A stretch of DNA of 64,000 nt from assembly GCF_001954275.1 (NCBI RefSeq), contig NZ_MBEU01000072.1:62001-126000 (forward strand), read 5' to 3'. The notes beneath the pieces were generated by a model, which was given only the letters and a program-made list of their open reading frames with translations, was not told the DNA's origin and ran no database searches. Origin of the DNA: Mycobacterium sp. IS-836. Lineage in GTDB: Bacteria > Actinomycetota > Actinomycetes > Mycobacteriales > Mycobacteriaceae. Positions 17,696 to 26,607 of the stretch are shown piece by piece; position 1 is the stretch's first letter; the number at the start of each line of letters is the position of its first letter. The position numbers and the translations under genes are program-made.

Positions 17696-18310
17696 CTATT
17701 GCGCGTCGCCGGATCTTGCCGCTTGTTCGCGGGTCAGGCCGACGGCGCCGATCAGCTCCTCGTGCAGTTCGAACCACACGGTGTGGTAGGAGTCGATGAG
17801 CGGCCTGGTCAACCAGGCGCTCTCGCCGTCCTTGACTTTGCCCAGTGCCGCAAGCAGTTTCGACGAATAGGCCGTCAGCCGCGGTAGCTGCCTGGCGGCC
17901 GCGTCGATGATCGGAACCACCCGGGCGTGCACGTCGTCCAGGCGGGCCAGCACCGCGGCGTCGTATTCGGCGTCGTCGTGGGTGTTGGGCTCGCCGCCCG
18001 GGCCGCCTTTCAGCTGCCAGTCGGTGACCACCGCCTTGAAATCGGCGTTCACGGAACGAAAGTCGTCGTAGGCGGCGGCCATTGCGGCCGAGTCGATGCC
18101 CTTTCGCTCCTCGGTGAGCAGCTGCTCCAGCCGGGCGCGGCCGCTGGAACTGAGCTTCAGCGTCGCGCCGTCGACCAACAAGCCCGACGCTGTCAGCCGT
18201 TCGACGGTGGTGGTGACGCCGTCGAGCTCTTCGCCCAGCGTCTTCGCCAGGTCAGGGGGACCCACCCGGCCCTTTAGTCGGACCGCTTGCAGCACAGCCA
18301 ATTCCGTCAC
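17696..18310 (-). CDS. Conserved hypothetical protein with N-terminal winged-helix-like region (Rv1126c-like)
   Basis: A 204-residue protein. Residues 1-75 look like a winged-helix module (ELAVLQAVRLKGRVGPPDLA, then GVTTTVERLTASGLLVDG); the remainder is helical and acidic with WLTRPLIDSYHTVWFELHEE near the end. The GTG overlaps the stop of the upstream ppdK-like gene (GTGA), so translation is coupled and the protein probably serves that enzyme, perhaps as a regulator or partner; this is inference from context. Confidence 0.78.
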   Translation of the reverse strand: MTELAVLQAVRLKGRVGPPDLAKTLGEELDGVTTTVERLTASGLLVDGATLKLSSSGRARLEQLLTEERKGIDSAAMAAAYDDFRSVNADFKAVVTDWQLKGGPGGEPNTHDDAEYDAAVLARLDDVHARVVPIIDAAARQLPRLTAYSSKLLAALGKVKDGESAWLTRPLIDSYHTVWFELHEELIGAVGLTREQAARSGDAQ

Positions 18311-19881
18311 TGGCCCGCCAACTTCAACGCGGTCAGCATGACGATCAGCGGGGTCGTCGACACCACGTCGCTGTGCCCGGCGTCCAGGGCCCCGCGCACC
18401 GCGGCCTCGGAGGTGTCGTCCAGCCTCGGGTGGTCGCCGGTGGTGTGGGCGCGCAGCGGGGCGATCGCTCGTGCGATGTCGGCCAGTTCGCGCAGCTCGG
18501 GCGTATCGGCCTCCGACCACGCGGAAAGTGTCAGATTGCCTTCGCGCACTTCGCCTTCGTTGCCGTCGACGGTGATCTGCCTGCCGGCCAGCTCCGCCGC
18601 GACTCCGCGGCCGCAACCCACCACGGCCACCCGGCCCAGTTCGCGGCTCACCACCGCGGCGTGGCTGGCCGCCCCGCCCACTTCGGTGACGATGCCTTGT
18701 GCGGCCAGCATGCCCCGGACATCTTCGGGCCTGGTGTGATCGCGCACCAGGATGACCGGCTCCCCCCGGTCTGCGGCATCCAGTGCCGCGTCGACGTCGG
18801 TGTACGCCTTGCCCGATACCACGCCGGGACAGGCGGGTAAGCCGGTCGCCAGAAGCGGTGCGGCCAAACGTGTTTCGGGCTGCAGCGCCGGACGCAGCAG
18901 GGCCTCGACGTGCGCCGGCGTCACCCGTCGCACCGCCTCGGTGTCGTCGATGAGCCCCTCGCGCCGCAGTTGCAGCGCCAGCCGCACCGCCGCCTGCGCC
19001 GAGCGCTCGGCCGCCCGTGTCTGCAGCAGCCACAACTTGCCTTCTTCGACGGTGAACTCGATCTCTTGTACGTCGGATCCGAGCCGCTCCAGGCTGCGGG
19101 CGGCGTCCATCAGCTCGTCGTAGACGTCCGGTTGCTCCGCGCGCAATGCGGTGATCGGTTCGACGTCGACGAGCCCGGACACCACGTCGTCGCCCTGGCC
19201 GCCGGGCAACCATTCACCGAACGGTTCGTCGGCGCCGGTGATCGGATTGCGCGAAAACACTGCCCCCGCACCGGAATTGGGGCCCTGATTTCCGAACACC
19301 ATGGCCTGCACCACCACGGCGGTCGTTGCCCGGTCGTCCAGGCCGTAGTGGGCGCGATAGGCGACCGCGCGCGGTGAATTCCACGAGGCGAACACGGCTT
19401 CGATGCCCGCGCGCAACTGCGCGTGCGCGTCGGCGGGTAGGGGTCCTGCGGTATCGCCCACGGTGCGTTGGAAGGTGGCCGTGAACCGCCGGCGGGTGTC
19501 GCGGGCGAACTCGGGCGTCGCCTGCGCGGCGAGTGCCCGCTCCACGGCGTCGTTCATACCCAGGTTCAGGATCGTGTCCATCATGCCGGGCATGGAGTGT
19601 GTGCCTGCCGAGCGCACGCTCACCAGCAGCGGGTGCGGGCCCCGCCCAAAGGTGCGCGAGGTCTCGGTCTCCAGCCGGCCGATCCCGTCCAGCACGTCGT
19701 CCCAGATGGCATCCATCGTCGCCGCCCGGTCGGCGTGATACTTCAGGCCCACCGTGGTGGTAATGCAGAACGCGGGCGGTACGGGCAACTTCTGCCGGCG
19801 CATCACGTCGATGCCGTGGCCCTTGTTGCCCAGCAGCTCGCGCGGGAGATTCGCGTCGCCGTCGAGCAAGACGACCGCCAC
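18307..19881 (-). CDS. ppdK: Pyruvate phosphate dikinase-like protein lacking the PEP-binding domain (Rv1127c-like)
   Basis: About 524 residues instead of the 870-900 of complete PPDK. The N-terminal ATP-grasp domain is intact (LLGNKGHGIDVM, VSVRSAGTHSMPGMMDTILN, VVQAMVFGNQGPNSGAGAV, EIEFTVEEGKLWLLQTR), followed by the swivelling phosphohistidine domain with VGGAASHAAVVSRELG, where the His is conserved. The C-terminal TIM barrel that binds PEP/pyruvate is absent. The GTG preceded by AGGGGG was chosen; an ATG six codons upstream is an alternative. It may need a separate acceptor protein or phosphorylate another partner. Confidence 0.9.
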   Translation of the reverse strand: MAVVLLDGDANLPRELLGNKGHGIDVMRRQKLPVPPAFCITTTVGLKYHADRAATMDAIWDDVLDGIGRLETETSRTFGRGPHPLLVSVRSAGTHSMPGMMDTILNLGMNDAVERALAAQATPEFARDTRRRFTATFQRTVGDTAGPLPADAHAQLRAGIEAVFASWNSPRAVAYRAHYGLDDRATTAVVVQAMVFGNQGPNSGAGAVFSRNPITGADEPFGEWLPGGQGDDVVSGLVDVEPITALRAEQPDVYDELMDAARSLERLGSDVQEIEFTVEEGKLWLLQTRAAERSAQAAVRLALQLRREGLIDDTEAVRRVTPAHVEALLRPALQPETRLAAPLLATGLPACPGVVSGKAYTDVDAALDAADRGEPVILVRDHTRPEDVRGMLAAQGIVTEVGGAASHAAVVSRELGRVAVVGCGRGVAAELAGRQITVDGNEGEVREGNLTLSAWSEADTPELRELADIARAIAPLRAHTTGDHPRLDDTSEAAVRGALDAGHSDVVSTTPLIVMLTALKLAGQ

Positions 19882-19946
19882 GGTGCACCCCCTCGTCATG
19901 CGGCCCGCCCCCGGTGGGACCTTCCCAGCAGGCCTCGACGAGTATG

Positions 19947-20612
19947 TCAGGACGCTCCGCGCAGCAGTCCGAAGCCAAAGTTCGTGCCGAACCCGCGACG
20001 TAGCGCCAGGTGGATCCAGAGCAGCCCGTAGGGCTCGAGGAGTCGTGCCAGCGTCAGGTCGCCGACGTCGACGGTCTCGAAGCCGAGTTCGGCGACCAGC
20101 CCGGCGGTCACCGACCTGGCCGCGTCGTCGTCGCCGCAGACGAACATCACCGGTTGGCCCGGCAGTTGTGGTGCGTCCATCATCGGGAAACCGATCTGGT
20201 TCATCGCCTTGCAGACCCGGGCGCCGGGCGCCCACTTCGCGACTTCCTCCCCGCCCGAGGTGGTGTGCCCGACTTCTAATGCCGTGACGTCGGGGGTCAG
20301 CGGGTTGGTGCAGTCGATGAGCACTTTGCCGGTGAGGTCGCCGCAGCCCTGCACCGCCGACTGCGTGGTCTGCCACGGCGTGCACAGCACGACGACATCG
20401 GCGGCGGCCGCGGCGGATTCGTTCGTCTCGACGCCGCCGAGTTCGGCGTATTTCGGGTCGTCGGGGTTGCGGACACCGAATGTGACCTGGTGGCCACGGT
20501 TGCGCCAGGCGGTACCCAACGTGGTGCCGACATTGCCGGCGCCGATGATCGCGATCTTGATGTCGGACTCCTTCCCGTGCAGGAACGCTACTCGCAAACG
20601 GGACTGCCCCAT
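19947..20612 (-). CDS. F420-dependent NADP oxidoreductase-type dinucleotide-binding protein
   Basis: About 204-221 residues. It opens with IKIAIIGAGNVGTTLG, the GxGxxG Rossmann motif typical of NADPH:F420 reductases and related NADP-binding domains, then LCTPWQTTQSAV, LIDCTNPLTPD and ARVCKAMNQIGFPMM. The canonical ATG given here lies only 17 bases from the divergent doxX start and has no Shine-Dalgarno sequence. A strong GGAAGGAG lies six bases before an ATC codon at 20561, exactly where homologues begin with MKIAI, so a near-cognate ATC start is a real alternative. Substrate unknown. Confidence 0.82.
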   Translation of the reverse strand: MGQSRLRVAFLHGKESDIKIAIIGAGNVGTTLGTAWRNRGHQVTFGVRNPDDPKYAELGGVETNESAAAAADVVVLCTPWQTTQSAVQGCGDLTGKVLIDCTNPLTPDVTALEVGHTTSGGEEVAKWAPGARVCKAMNQIGFPMMDAPQLPGQPVMFVCGDDDAARSVTAGLVAELGFETVDVGDLTLARLLEPYGLLWIHLALRRGFGTNFGFGLLRGAS

Positions 20613-20629
20613 GATCTAGGTTTGCAGCT

Positions 20630-21139
20630 ATGAATGTGTATGACGTCGGGTTACTGATCCTGCGGCTGGTGCTGGGACTGACACTCGCCGCGCATGGCTT
20701 CAACAAATTCTTCGGCGGCGGCCGGATACCGGGCACCGCCCGATGGTTCGAGAGCATCGGCATGAAGCCCGGTAAGTTCCACGCCGCCGTGGCCGCCACC
20801 ACGGAGGTCTCCGCCGGACTCGGGCTGGCCGCCGGGCTGCTTACCCCGATCCCGGCTGCGGGCTTCGTGTCGCTGATGCTGGTCGCGGCGTGGACCGTGC
20901 ATCGCCCCAACGGCTTCTTCATCGTCAAGGAGGGCTGGGAGTACAACCTGGTGCTGGCGGTCAGCGCCGTGGTGGTGGCGACGCTGGGCGCCGGGCGGCT
21001 CAGCCTGGATTGGCTGATCTTCGGAAAGAACTGGCTCGACGGATGGCCAGGCCTGGTGCTGTCCGTAGCGCTCGGCCTCGGCGGGGCCATCGGCCAGTTG
21101 CTGATCTTCTACCGCCCCCCTGCAAAGCAAGCCGGGTAA
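20630..21139 (+). CDS. DoxX family membrane protein
   Basis: A 169-residue four-helix membrane protein of the DoxX family. Segments: VGLLILRLVLGLTLAAHGFNK with the conserved AHG-x-x-K, TEVSAGLGLAAGLLTPIPAAG, FVSLMLVAAWTVH and LVLSVALGLGGAIGQLLIFY. DoxX proteins act with thiol-stress or respiratory enzymes; in mycobacteria one member partners SodA/SseA. Divergent from the reductase gene, with only 17 bases between canonical starts, so the promoters must overlap the coding ends. Confidence 0.87.
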   Translation: MNVYDVGLLILRLVLGLTLAAHGFNKFFGGGRIPGTARWFESIGMKPGKFHAAVAATTEVSAGLGLAAGLLTPIPAAGFVSLMLVAAWTVHRPNGFFIVKEGWEYNLVLAVSAVVVATLGAGRLSLDWLIFGKNWLDGWPGLVLSVALGLGGAIGQLLIFYRPPAKQAG

Positions 21140-21143
21140 GTCG

Positions 21144-22526
21144 TCACGCCGGCGTTGGCGAGGCGACCGCCTCGGTATCGAGTGCCATCACCTCGGCCGC
21201 CGCGCGTTCGCCGGAGCGGATCGCGCCGTCGATCCAGCCACACATGATCGCGGAGCTCTCCGTCCCGGCCCAGTGGACGCGGCCGCATGGCTCGCGCAGG
21301 GTGTATCCGAACTCGGTGAGCACGCCCGGCGGGGCGTGGCCGATCATCCCGCCGCCGGAGTAGCGCTCGGTGGTCCAGTTCTGCTCGTGGAATTCCAGCG
21401 GCGCTTTGGCCTTGCTGCCGAACCGGTCGACGAGTTCGCCGATGACGATCGCTTTCCGTTCGGCCTCATCGAGCTTTGTCAGCCGGCGCGCCGCCGGCCC
21501 TTCGGTGATGACGCACATGACCCCGGGGTTACCGGTATCGGTGCACGCATCGATGGTCAGGGAGGCCGGGGTTCCCGGCGCGGCCGACTGGCCGGACAGC
21601 CCATCGGCGCGCCAGAACGGCTCGTCATAGATGGCCGAGATCTTGATGACCGCGCCGCTTGGCATCCGCTGATGCAGCAGCGCCCGATCCACCGGCAGCA
21701 TCGGCTCGTAGACGATCGAGCTGGCGACCGCCAACGGTATCGCCACGATGGCCCGCCGAGCCCGCACCGTCAAACCGTCAGCGCTCACGGTCACGCCGTC
21801 GTCGTCTTGGCTGATCTGCCGGACCGGCTGCGAAAGGTGCAGCGCGTCGCCCAGTGCGGCCACCATCGGCCGGTGCAGGGCGCCCATCCCACCCACCGGC
21901 CGGGCTTCCTGCGCGCCGCCCTTGACTGAAATGACGAAGGTTGCACCCCCGCCGGAGGATCCCATTTGGGTCAGCGCCCACAGCAGCGACGTCTCCGACC
22001 CCGCCGAGGTGTAGGTGCCGGCCAGCACCATGTCGAGCATCTCGCGGGCTTGTTTGGACATGGTGTTGTTCGCGATCCATTCACCCACCGTGATGCGGTC
22101 CCACTCGGCGGCGTGCTTTGCCTCCCACGGCGCTTCGAGCGGGATCGATTTGCACATCTTGTCGAACGAGAGCAAACCGATGCCAAGGTTGGTGACGGCC
22201 CAGGGGCTCATCGTCCACGGGATCGTCCCGCCATAGCGGTGCTTCTTGCCGCCGACGATCATCATCGCGTCACCGTCGAGGTGCTGTTTGTATTCCGGCA
22301 CACCGAATTCGCCCATCAGCGCGTAAATCCGGTCCTGGCCCGGCCCGATCCAGGCGCCGCCGCGGTCGATCCAGGTGCCGTCGTCGCGAGTGACGGTGAA
22401 GGTTCGACCGCCGACCCGGTCGCGCGCCTCCAGCAAGGCCACCGAGCGGCCCGCCTGCTTCAGCCGGAACGCGGCCGTCAAACCCGCGAAACCCGCTCCG
22501 ACTACGCAATAATCGACGTCCGCCAT
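21144..22526 (-). CDS. Flavin-containing amine oxidase
   Basis: A 460-residue FAD-dependent oxidoreductase of the monoamine/putrescine oxidase family. The dinucleotide motif VVGAGFAGLTAAFRL lies at residues 8-22, followed by LEARDRVGGRTFTV, the FAD-binding RGGAWIGPGQDR, and the C-terminal VHWAGTESSAIMCGWIDGAI. Expected to oxidise a primary or polyamine with release of H2O2 and ammonia; the substrate is not determinable. Convergent with doxX across four bases. Confidence 0.92.
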   Translation of the reverse strand: MADVDYCVVGAGFAGLTAAFRLKQAGRSVALLEARDRVGGRTFTVTRDDGTWIDRGGAWIGPGQDRIYALMGEFGVPEYKQHLDGDAMMIVGGKKHRYGGTIPWTMSPWAVTNLGIGLLSFDKMCKSIPLEAPWEAKHAAEWDRITVGEWIANNTMSKQAREMLDMVLAGTYTSAGSETSLLWALTQMGSSGGGATFVISVKGGAQEARPVGGMGALHRPMVAALGDALHLSQPVRQISQDDDGVTVSADGLTVRARRAIVAIPLAVASSIVYEPMLPVDRALLHQRMPSGAVIKISAIYDEPFWRADGLSGQSAAPGTPASLTIDACTDTGNPGVMCVITEGPAARRLTKLDEAERKAIVIGELVDRFGSKAKAPLEFHEQNWTTERYSGGGMIGHAPPGVLTEFGYTLREPCGRVHWAGTESSAIMCGWIDGAIRSGERAAAEVMALDTEAVASPTPA

Positions 22527-22625
22527 GACGGCTCCTCACCTAGCCCGCCCCAGCAGCAAACTACACCGATCGCCATGAGGCGGAGTTCCGTTCGCGCGGA
22601 ATTCATTCACGGCTTTCGTATCGAC

Positions 22626-24566
22626 CTACATGCGATCGAGGCTCTGGAATCCGGGGTCTCCGAACCAATGCGTCTTGAGGTCTAGGGTGGCCTGACCGAC
22701 GCCGGCCGGGTCGTAGCGTTTCGCGATCTCCAGCAGCCCGAAATAAGCCCAGCCGTTTCCGGGATACGTCCCTACAGGGATTTCGCCAGGCCGGGTGGTC
22801 GGGGGCCCATCCAGGCTTTCCAGCAGCAGCCGCTTGGCCTCGTCCAGAGACGGCTTCCACTCCTTCGCTCCGGGACCGATCGCATCCGCCTTTTGGATCA
22901 GGACCGAGGCCACGGTCTGACGCGTGGGGTAGAGCCACAACGGAGGCTCGTAATAGCCCAATTTTGTGTCAATATCTAGAGCGCGTCGAGCCCAGGCCTC
23001 TGCATCGGCCCACCTCGTGCCATCGCCTCGCTTTGCGTCGAAGACGGCCATTCGCGCACGTCCTAGGTAATTGAGGATCGAGGCTAGGCATAGGTCCTTA
23101 TCGCGGGGGAGCCGCACGTTGGGATCGCAATCCTCGTTCGTTTCGGTCTTGCGTGCGGCGCTGCGAATTTTGCTGAGGTCGTCATAGAACCGGTCGGCGG
23201 TCTCCGTGGGCTTATTTCCGTCCCAGATATCCGCCATCATTTGCGTAAAGTGATAGGCGAGGTTAGCAATCGGCTGCTGCTCGAAAGGATCGGGCTCCGC
23301 GAATTTACGAATATCCGCCGTGGTGGAGAAATTCAGCTTTGCGAGGTAGTAGACAGTGCGATATTTCTCCGCCCGGAGTCCATTTCCACTATCCGGCAGC
23401 GATTGGAACAGCTTTTTCGAGTAACGGTCGATGTCCCTGTCTGGGGTGTCACCGCTCAGAACGGCAGCAGCGAGTAAGAGATGCATATTATGGGGATAAT
23501 ATTCATATTTGTAGCGGTCACCATCTGGGCGGTACAAATTCGGCTCCTTGGCGAAATACGCGTCGTCTGCCTCGATGGCTGCCTTGTTGGCCGTGATCGC
23601 GTCCTGCATGTCCCCGATTCGGTAGTAGATGTGTGACGGCATGTGGACCAGATGGCCCGCGTTCGGCGCCAATGGCGTCGGCGGCGCCAACAGGTCGGCG
23701 TGTTGTCTTGCGACGACGGGGGTCCACGACCCCTCCATCAGATGGATATAAAAGTGGATGGGCCCTTCGTTTTGCATATATAAGGGGAGGTTCAGGGCCT
23801 TCTCTAGTTGCTTCTGTGCATCCGTGACCTCGTTGGAGACGGGCTTTCCGACGTTGTCCCAATATCTCCAAGGCGTCAGGTTCATGACGGAGTCGGCGAA
23901 GAGCGTGACGACGTTAGGGTCATTGCTACCGAACCCGTTCAGTACTTTTACCATCCCTCTGTAATAGGCTAGGTTGCGATTCTTCTGGCATTTTTTTTCG
24001 TCCTGACCGCTGCAATCCTGGTTGCGCTCCAGTAAAGCGTCAATAATCGCTCGATCCTTTGGGCTTGGATTAGCTTTCTCAGCTCTATGGAGGACGGCAA
24101 TCGCTTGCGTTCGATCATACGGCGATTGTTCCAACTCATTGATGTCTACTCCAAGAGGGAGAGCTTGGGCCCAATAACATGCGGAGCAGGGCACGTTACT
24201 ATTCTCGGCCTCATTCGCCGCTTCGTGGAATGCGCGATAGGATTCCCGGCTGTTGAAAGCGAAGAAAAATCGCAGTCCCTGATCAAAATACGCCTGGCCA
24301 GCCGGCACGTCCCAATGCGCGCTTCCGATCCCGGCATAGCGCGGCGGCACGGGATCGTTCTTTGCCAGTAAGTACAAGGAACAGGGCGGAGTCTCTTCGG
24401 CCATCCCCATTGGGTCGGTACCCTGGCCCGCAGCGGGTTGCGTCATGGCATCTTCGGCCGGGCCCTGGCAGGTATCTGTCGGCTCGAAAGGCGAGCAGGA
24501 CGGGGCGACGGTGAAACCGACAATAATTGCCGCTGCCGACACTCTGTTCCGGAATATTTTGAACAT
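22626..24566 (-). CDS. Low-GC TPR-containing exported protein of unknown function
   Basis: A 646-residue protein with an N-terminal export signal (VSAAAIIVGFTVAPSC), possibly a lipoprotein with an atypical lipobox at Cys24. The region GQAYFDQGLRFFFAFNSRESY and the CSACYWAQALPLGVDIN element belong to a widespread TPR-like family of unknown role; HLVHMPSHIYYRIGDMQDAI and later stretches are further helical repeats. GAGGGA precedes the ATG. Base composition is unlike the neighbours (31 of 60 G+C at 24001-24060). It occupies the place of prpR in M. tuberculosis, suggesting insertion by transfer. Confidence 0.85.
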   Translation of the reverse strand: MFKIFRNRVSAAAIIVGFTVAPSCSPFEPTDTCQGPAEDAMTQPAAGQGTDPMGMAEETPPCSLYLLAKNDPVPPRYAGIGSAHWDVPAGQAYFDQGLRFFFAFNSRESYRAFHEAANEAENSNVPCSACYWAQALPLGVDINELEQSPYDRTQAIAVLHRAEKANPSPKDRAIIDALLERNQDCSGQDEKKCQKNRNLAYYRGMVKVLNGFGSNDPNVVTLFADSVMNLTPWRYWDNVGKPVSNEVTDAQKQLEKALNLPLYMQNEGPIHFYIHLMEGSWTPVVARQHADLLAPPTPLAPNAGHLVHMPSHIYYRIGDMQDAITANKAAIEADDAYFAKEPNLYRPDGDRYKYEYYPHNMHLLLAAAVLSGDTPDRDIDRYSKKLFQSLPDSGNGLRAEKYRTVYYLAKLNFSTTADIRKFAEPDPFEQQPIANLAYHFTQMMADIWDGNKPTETADRFYDDLSKIRSAARKTETNEDCDPNVRLPRDKDLCLASILNYLGRARMAVFDAKRGDGTRWADAEAWARRALDIDTKLGYYEPPLWLYPTRQTVASVLIQKADAIGPGAKEWKPSLDEAKRLLLESLDGPPTTRPGEIPVGTYPGNGWAYFGLLEIAKRYDPAGVGQATLDLKTHWFGDPGFQSLDRM

Positions 24567-24734
24567 GATTTCCCTCGCACCGTATCGGCAACTTATTGGG
24601 ACGAATGGCATGCTATTCCGCAACGCGCCGCGGCGTCGCGATACGACAGAACCGCTTCGCGGAAATCCGTCCCGCCGGTCGATCCAAACGGTTGACGAAT
24701 ACGGCAAGCTGCTGCCGCTTTGCATAGGGTGCGG

Positions 24735-26228
24735 ATGATGATGGTGCATACCGTCCGGACGCGGCGCAGCTCCGATGACTTTCCGCGCGCCGAACATCTG
24801 GCCGCCAAGATCGCCGAGGTCGCCGCCGATCCGGTTGCCGTCGAGCCGGATACCGCGGAGATGGTGGCGAATCGGATCATCGACAACGCCGCCGTCAGCG
24901 CCGCGGCCGTGTTGCGCCGTCCGGTCGCCGTGGCCCGCGTGCAGGCGCTGGCCCATCCCGCGCGGCCGGGGGCTGCGGTCTTCGGCGTTGGGGGCGGTTA
25001 TTCGGCCGAATGGGCGGCGTGGGCCAACGGCGTCGCCGTGCGCGAGCTCGACTTCCACGACACGTTTCTGGCCGCGGAATACTCGCATCCCGGCGACAAC
25101 ATCCCGCCGCTCGTCGCGGTGGCGCAGCAGCTCGGCGTGCCCGGTGCCGACCTGGTGCGCGGCGTGGCGACCGCATATGAAATCCAGATCGGCCTGTCGC
25201 GCGGAATCTGCTTGCACGAGCACAAGATTGACCATGTCGCGCATCTCGGACCCTCGGTGGCTGCCGGTCTGGGAACCATGCTTCGGCTCGACACCGAGAC
25301 CATTTACCACGCGATCGGACAAGCGCTGCACCTGACTACGAGCACCCGCCAATCCCGCAAGGGCCTGATCTCCAGCTGGAAGGCGTTCGCGCCGGCGCAC
25401 GCGGCAAAGATCGCCATCGAGGCGGTCGACCGGACGATGCGCGGCGAGCGCTCACCGGCGCCGATTTGGGAGGGCGAGGACGGCCTGATCGCCTGGCTGC
25501 TGGGTGGACCCGAGCGCGAGTATCACGTGCCGCTGCCCGCTCCCGGCGAGCCGAAGCGGGCCATCCTGGACAGCTACACCAAGGAGCATTCGGCGGAGTA
25601 CCAGAGTCAGGCGCCGATCGACATGGCACGGCGGCTGCGCCAGCGCTTAGGCGATCTCGACGAGGTCGCCTCGATCGTGCTGCACACCAGCCACCACACC
25701 CATGTGGTGATCGGGACGGGCTCCGGCGATCCGCAAAAGTTCGACCCCGATGCGTCACGGGAAACGCTGGACCACTCGCTGCCCTACATCTTCGCCGTCG
25801 CACTGCAGGACGGCGCCTGGCATCACGAACGCTCCTACGCGCCGGCGCGGGCCCACCGGCGCGACACCGTCGAACTGTGGCGCAAGATCTCCACCGTCGA
25901 AGACCCCGAATGGACCCGCCGGTATCACTCGACGGATCCGGCCTTCGGTGCGCGGGCGGAGGTGACGCTCAAGAGCGGCGAGGTGATCTCCGACGAGCTG
26001 GCCGTCGCCGACGCACATCCGTTGGGGGCGCGGCCTTTTCGGCGCCCGCAGTATATGCAGAAGTTCTCCGACCTAGCCGACGGCATCGTGGAGCCGGCCG
26101 AGCAGCGTAGGTTCTTGTCCGCGGTGGAATCGCTGGCCGAGCTCGAGGCCGTGGATGCGCTGAACGTGGTGGTCGACCCGCGGATGCTGGACACCGCGCC
26201 GGTCATCCCGCCGGGAATCTTCGGCTGA
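24735..26228 (+). CDS. prpD: 2-methylcitrate dehydratase (MmgE/PrpD family)
   Basis: Dehydrates 2-methylcitrate to 2-methyl-cis-aconitate in propionyl-CoA disposal. About 497 residues. Characteristic stretches are GVAVRELDFHDTFLAAEYSH, HPGDNIPPLVAVAQ, CLHEHKIDHVAHLGP, TTSTRQSRKGLISSWKAFAP and SYTKEHSAEYQSQAPID. The first of three consecutive ATG codons was chosen, five bases after AGGG. The partner prpC (methylcitrate synthase), adjacent in M. tuberculosis, is not in this window, nor is prpR. Confidence 0.93.
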   Translation: MMMVHTVRTRRSSDDFPRAEHLAAKIAEVAADPVAVEPDTAEMVANRIIDNAAVSAAAVLRRPVAVARVQALAHPARPGAAVFGVGGGYSAEWAAWANGVAVRELDFHDTFLAAEYSHPGDNIPPLVAVAQQLGVPGADLVRGVATAYEIQIGLSRGICLHEHKIDHVAHLGPSVAAGLGTMLRLDTETIYHAIGQALHLTTSTRQSRKGLISSWKAFAPAHAAKIAIEAVDRTMRGERSPAPIWEGEDGLIAWLLGGPEREYHVPLPAPGEPKRAILDSYTKEHSAEYQSQAPIDMARRLRQRLGDLDEVASIVLHTSHHTHVVIGTGSGDPQKFDPDASRETLDHSLPYIFAVALQDGAWHHERSYAPARAHRRDTVELWRKISTVEDPEWTRRYHSTDPAFGARAEVTLKSGEVISDELAVADAHPLGARPFRRPQYMQKFSDLADGIVEPAEQRRFLSAVESLAELEAVDALNVVVDPRMLDTAPVIPPGIFG

Positions 26229-26256
26229 GTTGGATTGTGCTGCCTTGGCTTTGGGG

Positions 26257-26484
26257 CTAAGGCGTGGAAGGTCCGCCGTACTGCCACACCAGCGTGTGGT
26301 CGCCGGTCATCGTCGGGTTGCACCACATCATCCGGGCGTTGGCGTCTTTGGTGGTCGCGTGCAATACCGTGCACGCGTCGCCGGGTGCCGGTGGGTCGGC
26401 GCGGGCGGTACCGACCGCGGCGGCGAAGGCGACCGGTGCCACGGCAGCGATCAGCGCCGCGATGCCGTATCGAAGTTTGCTCAT
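26257..26484 (-). CDS. Small secreted protein
   Basis: A 75-residue precursor. The signal peptide MSKLRYGIAALIAAVAPVAF continues to a TARA-D cleavage region, leaving a mature peptide of about 45 residues with two cysteines (DACTVLH and MMWCNP) likely to form one disulfide, and ending WQYGGPSTP. GGGGAGA lies about ten bases upstream of the ATG. Not a recognised family; it lies where prpC stands in M. tuberculosis. Confidence 0.72.
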   Translation of the reverse strand: MSKLRYGIAALIAAVAPVAFAAAVGTARADPPAPGDACTVLHATTKDANARMMWCNPTMTGDHTLVWQYGGPSTP

Positions 26485-26581
26485 GATGGATGTCTCCCCA
26501 GGACATGCCGACCCGACCTCACCGTATCCGGCGAGAGAGCCACAGGCAAAGGATTCTTCGCCCCTACCCAAGCCACGCGCC

Positions 26582-26595
26582 TAGAACGCGTTCTA
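26582..26595. promoter_or_regulatory. KstR-type palindromic operator
   Basis: TAGAACGCGTTCTA is a perfect 14-base palindrome and fits the published mycobacterial KstR consensus TnnAACnnGTTnnA at every fixed position. It lies 12 bases before the ATG of the DUF3556 gene, where a repressor would block the promoter or leader. KstR controls cholesterol catabolism genes and is released by cholesterol-derived CoA thioesters. Confidence 0.72.
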
Positions 26596-26607
26596 ATCTG
26601 TCAAACC

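Noticed and set aside
24567..25400. Reverse-strand extension upstream of the TPR protein
   Set aside because: It lies antisense to prpD, and the signal sequence with a good ribosome-binding site starts at 24566.
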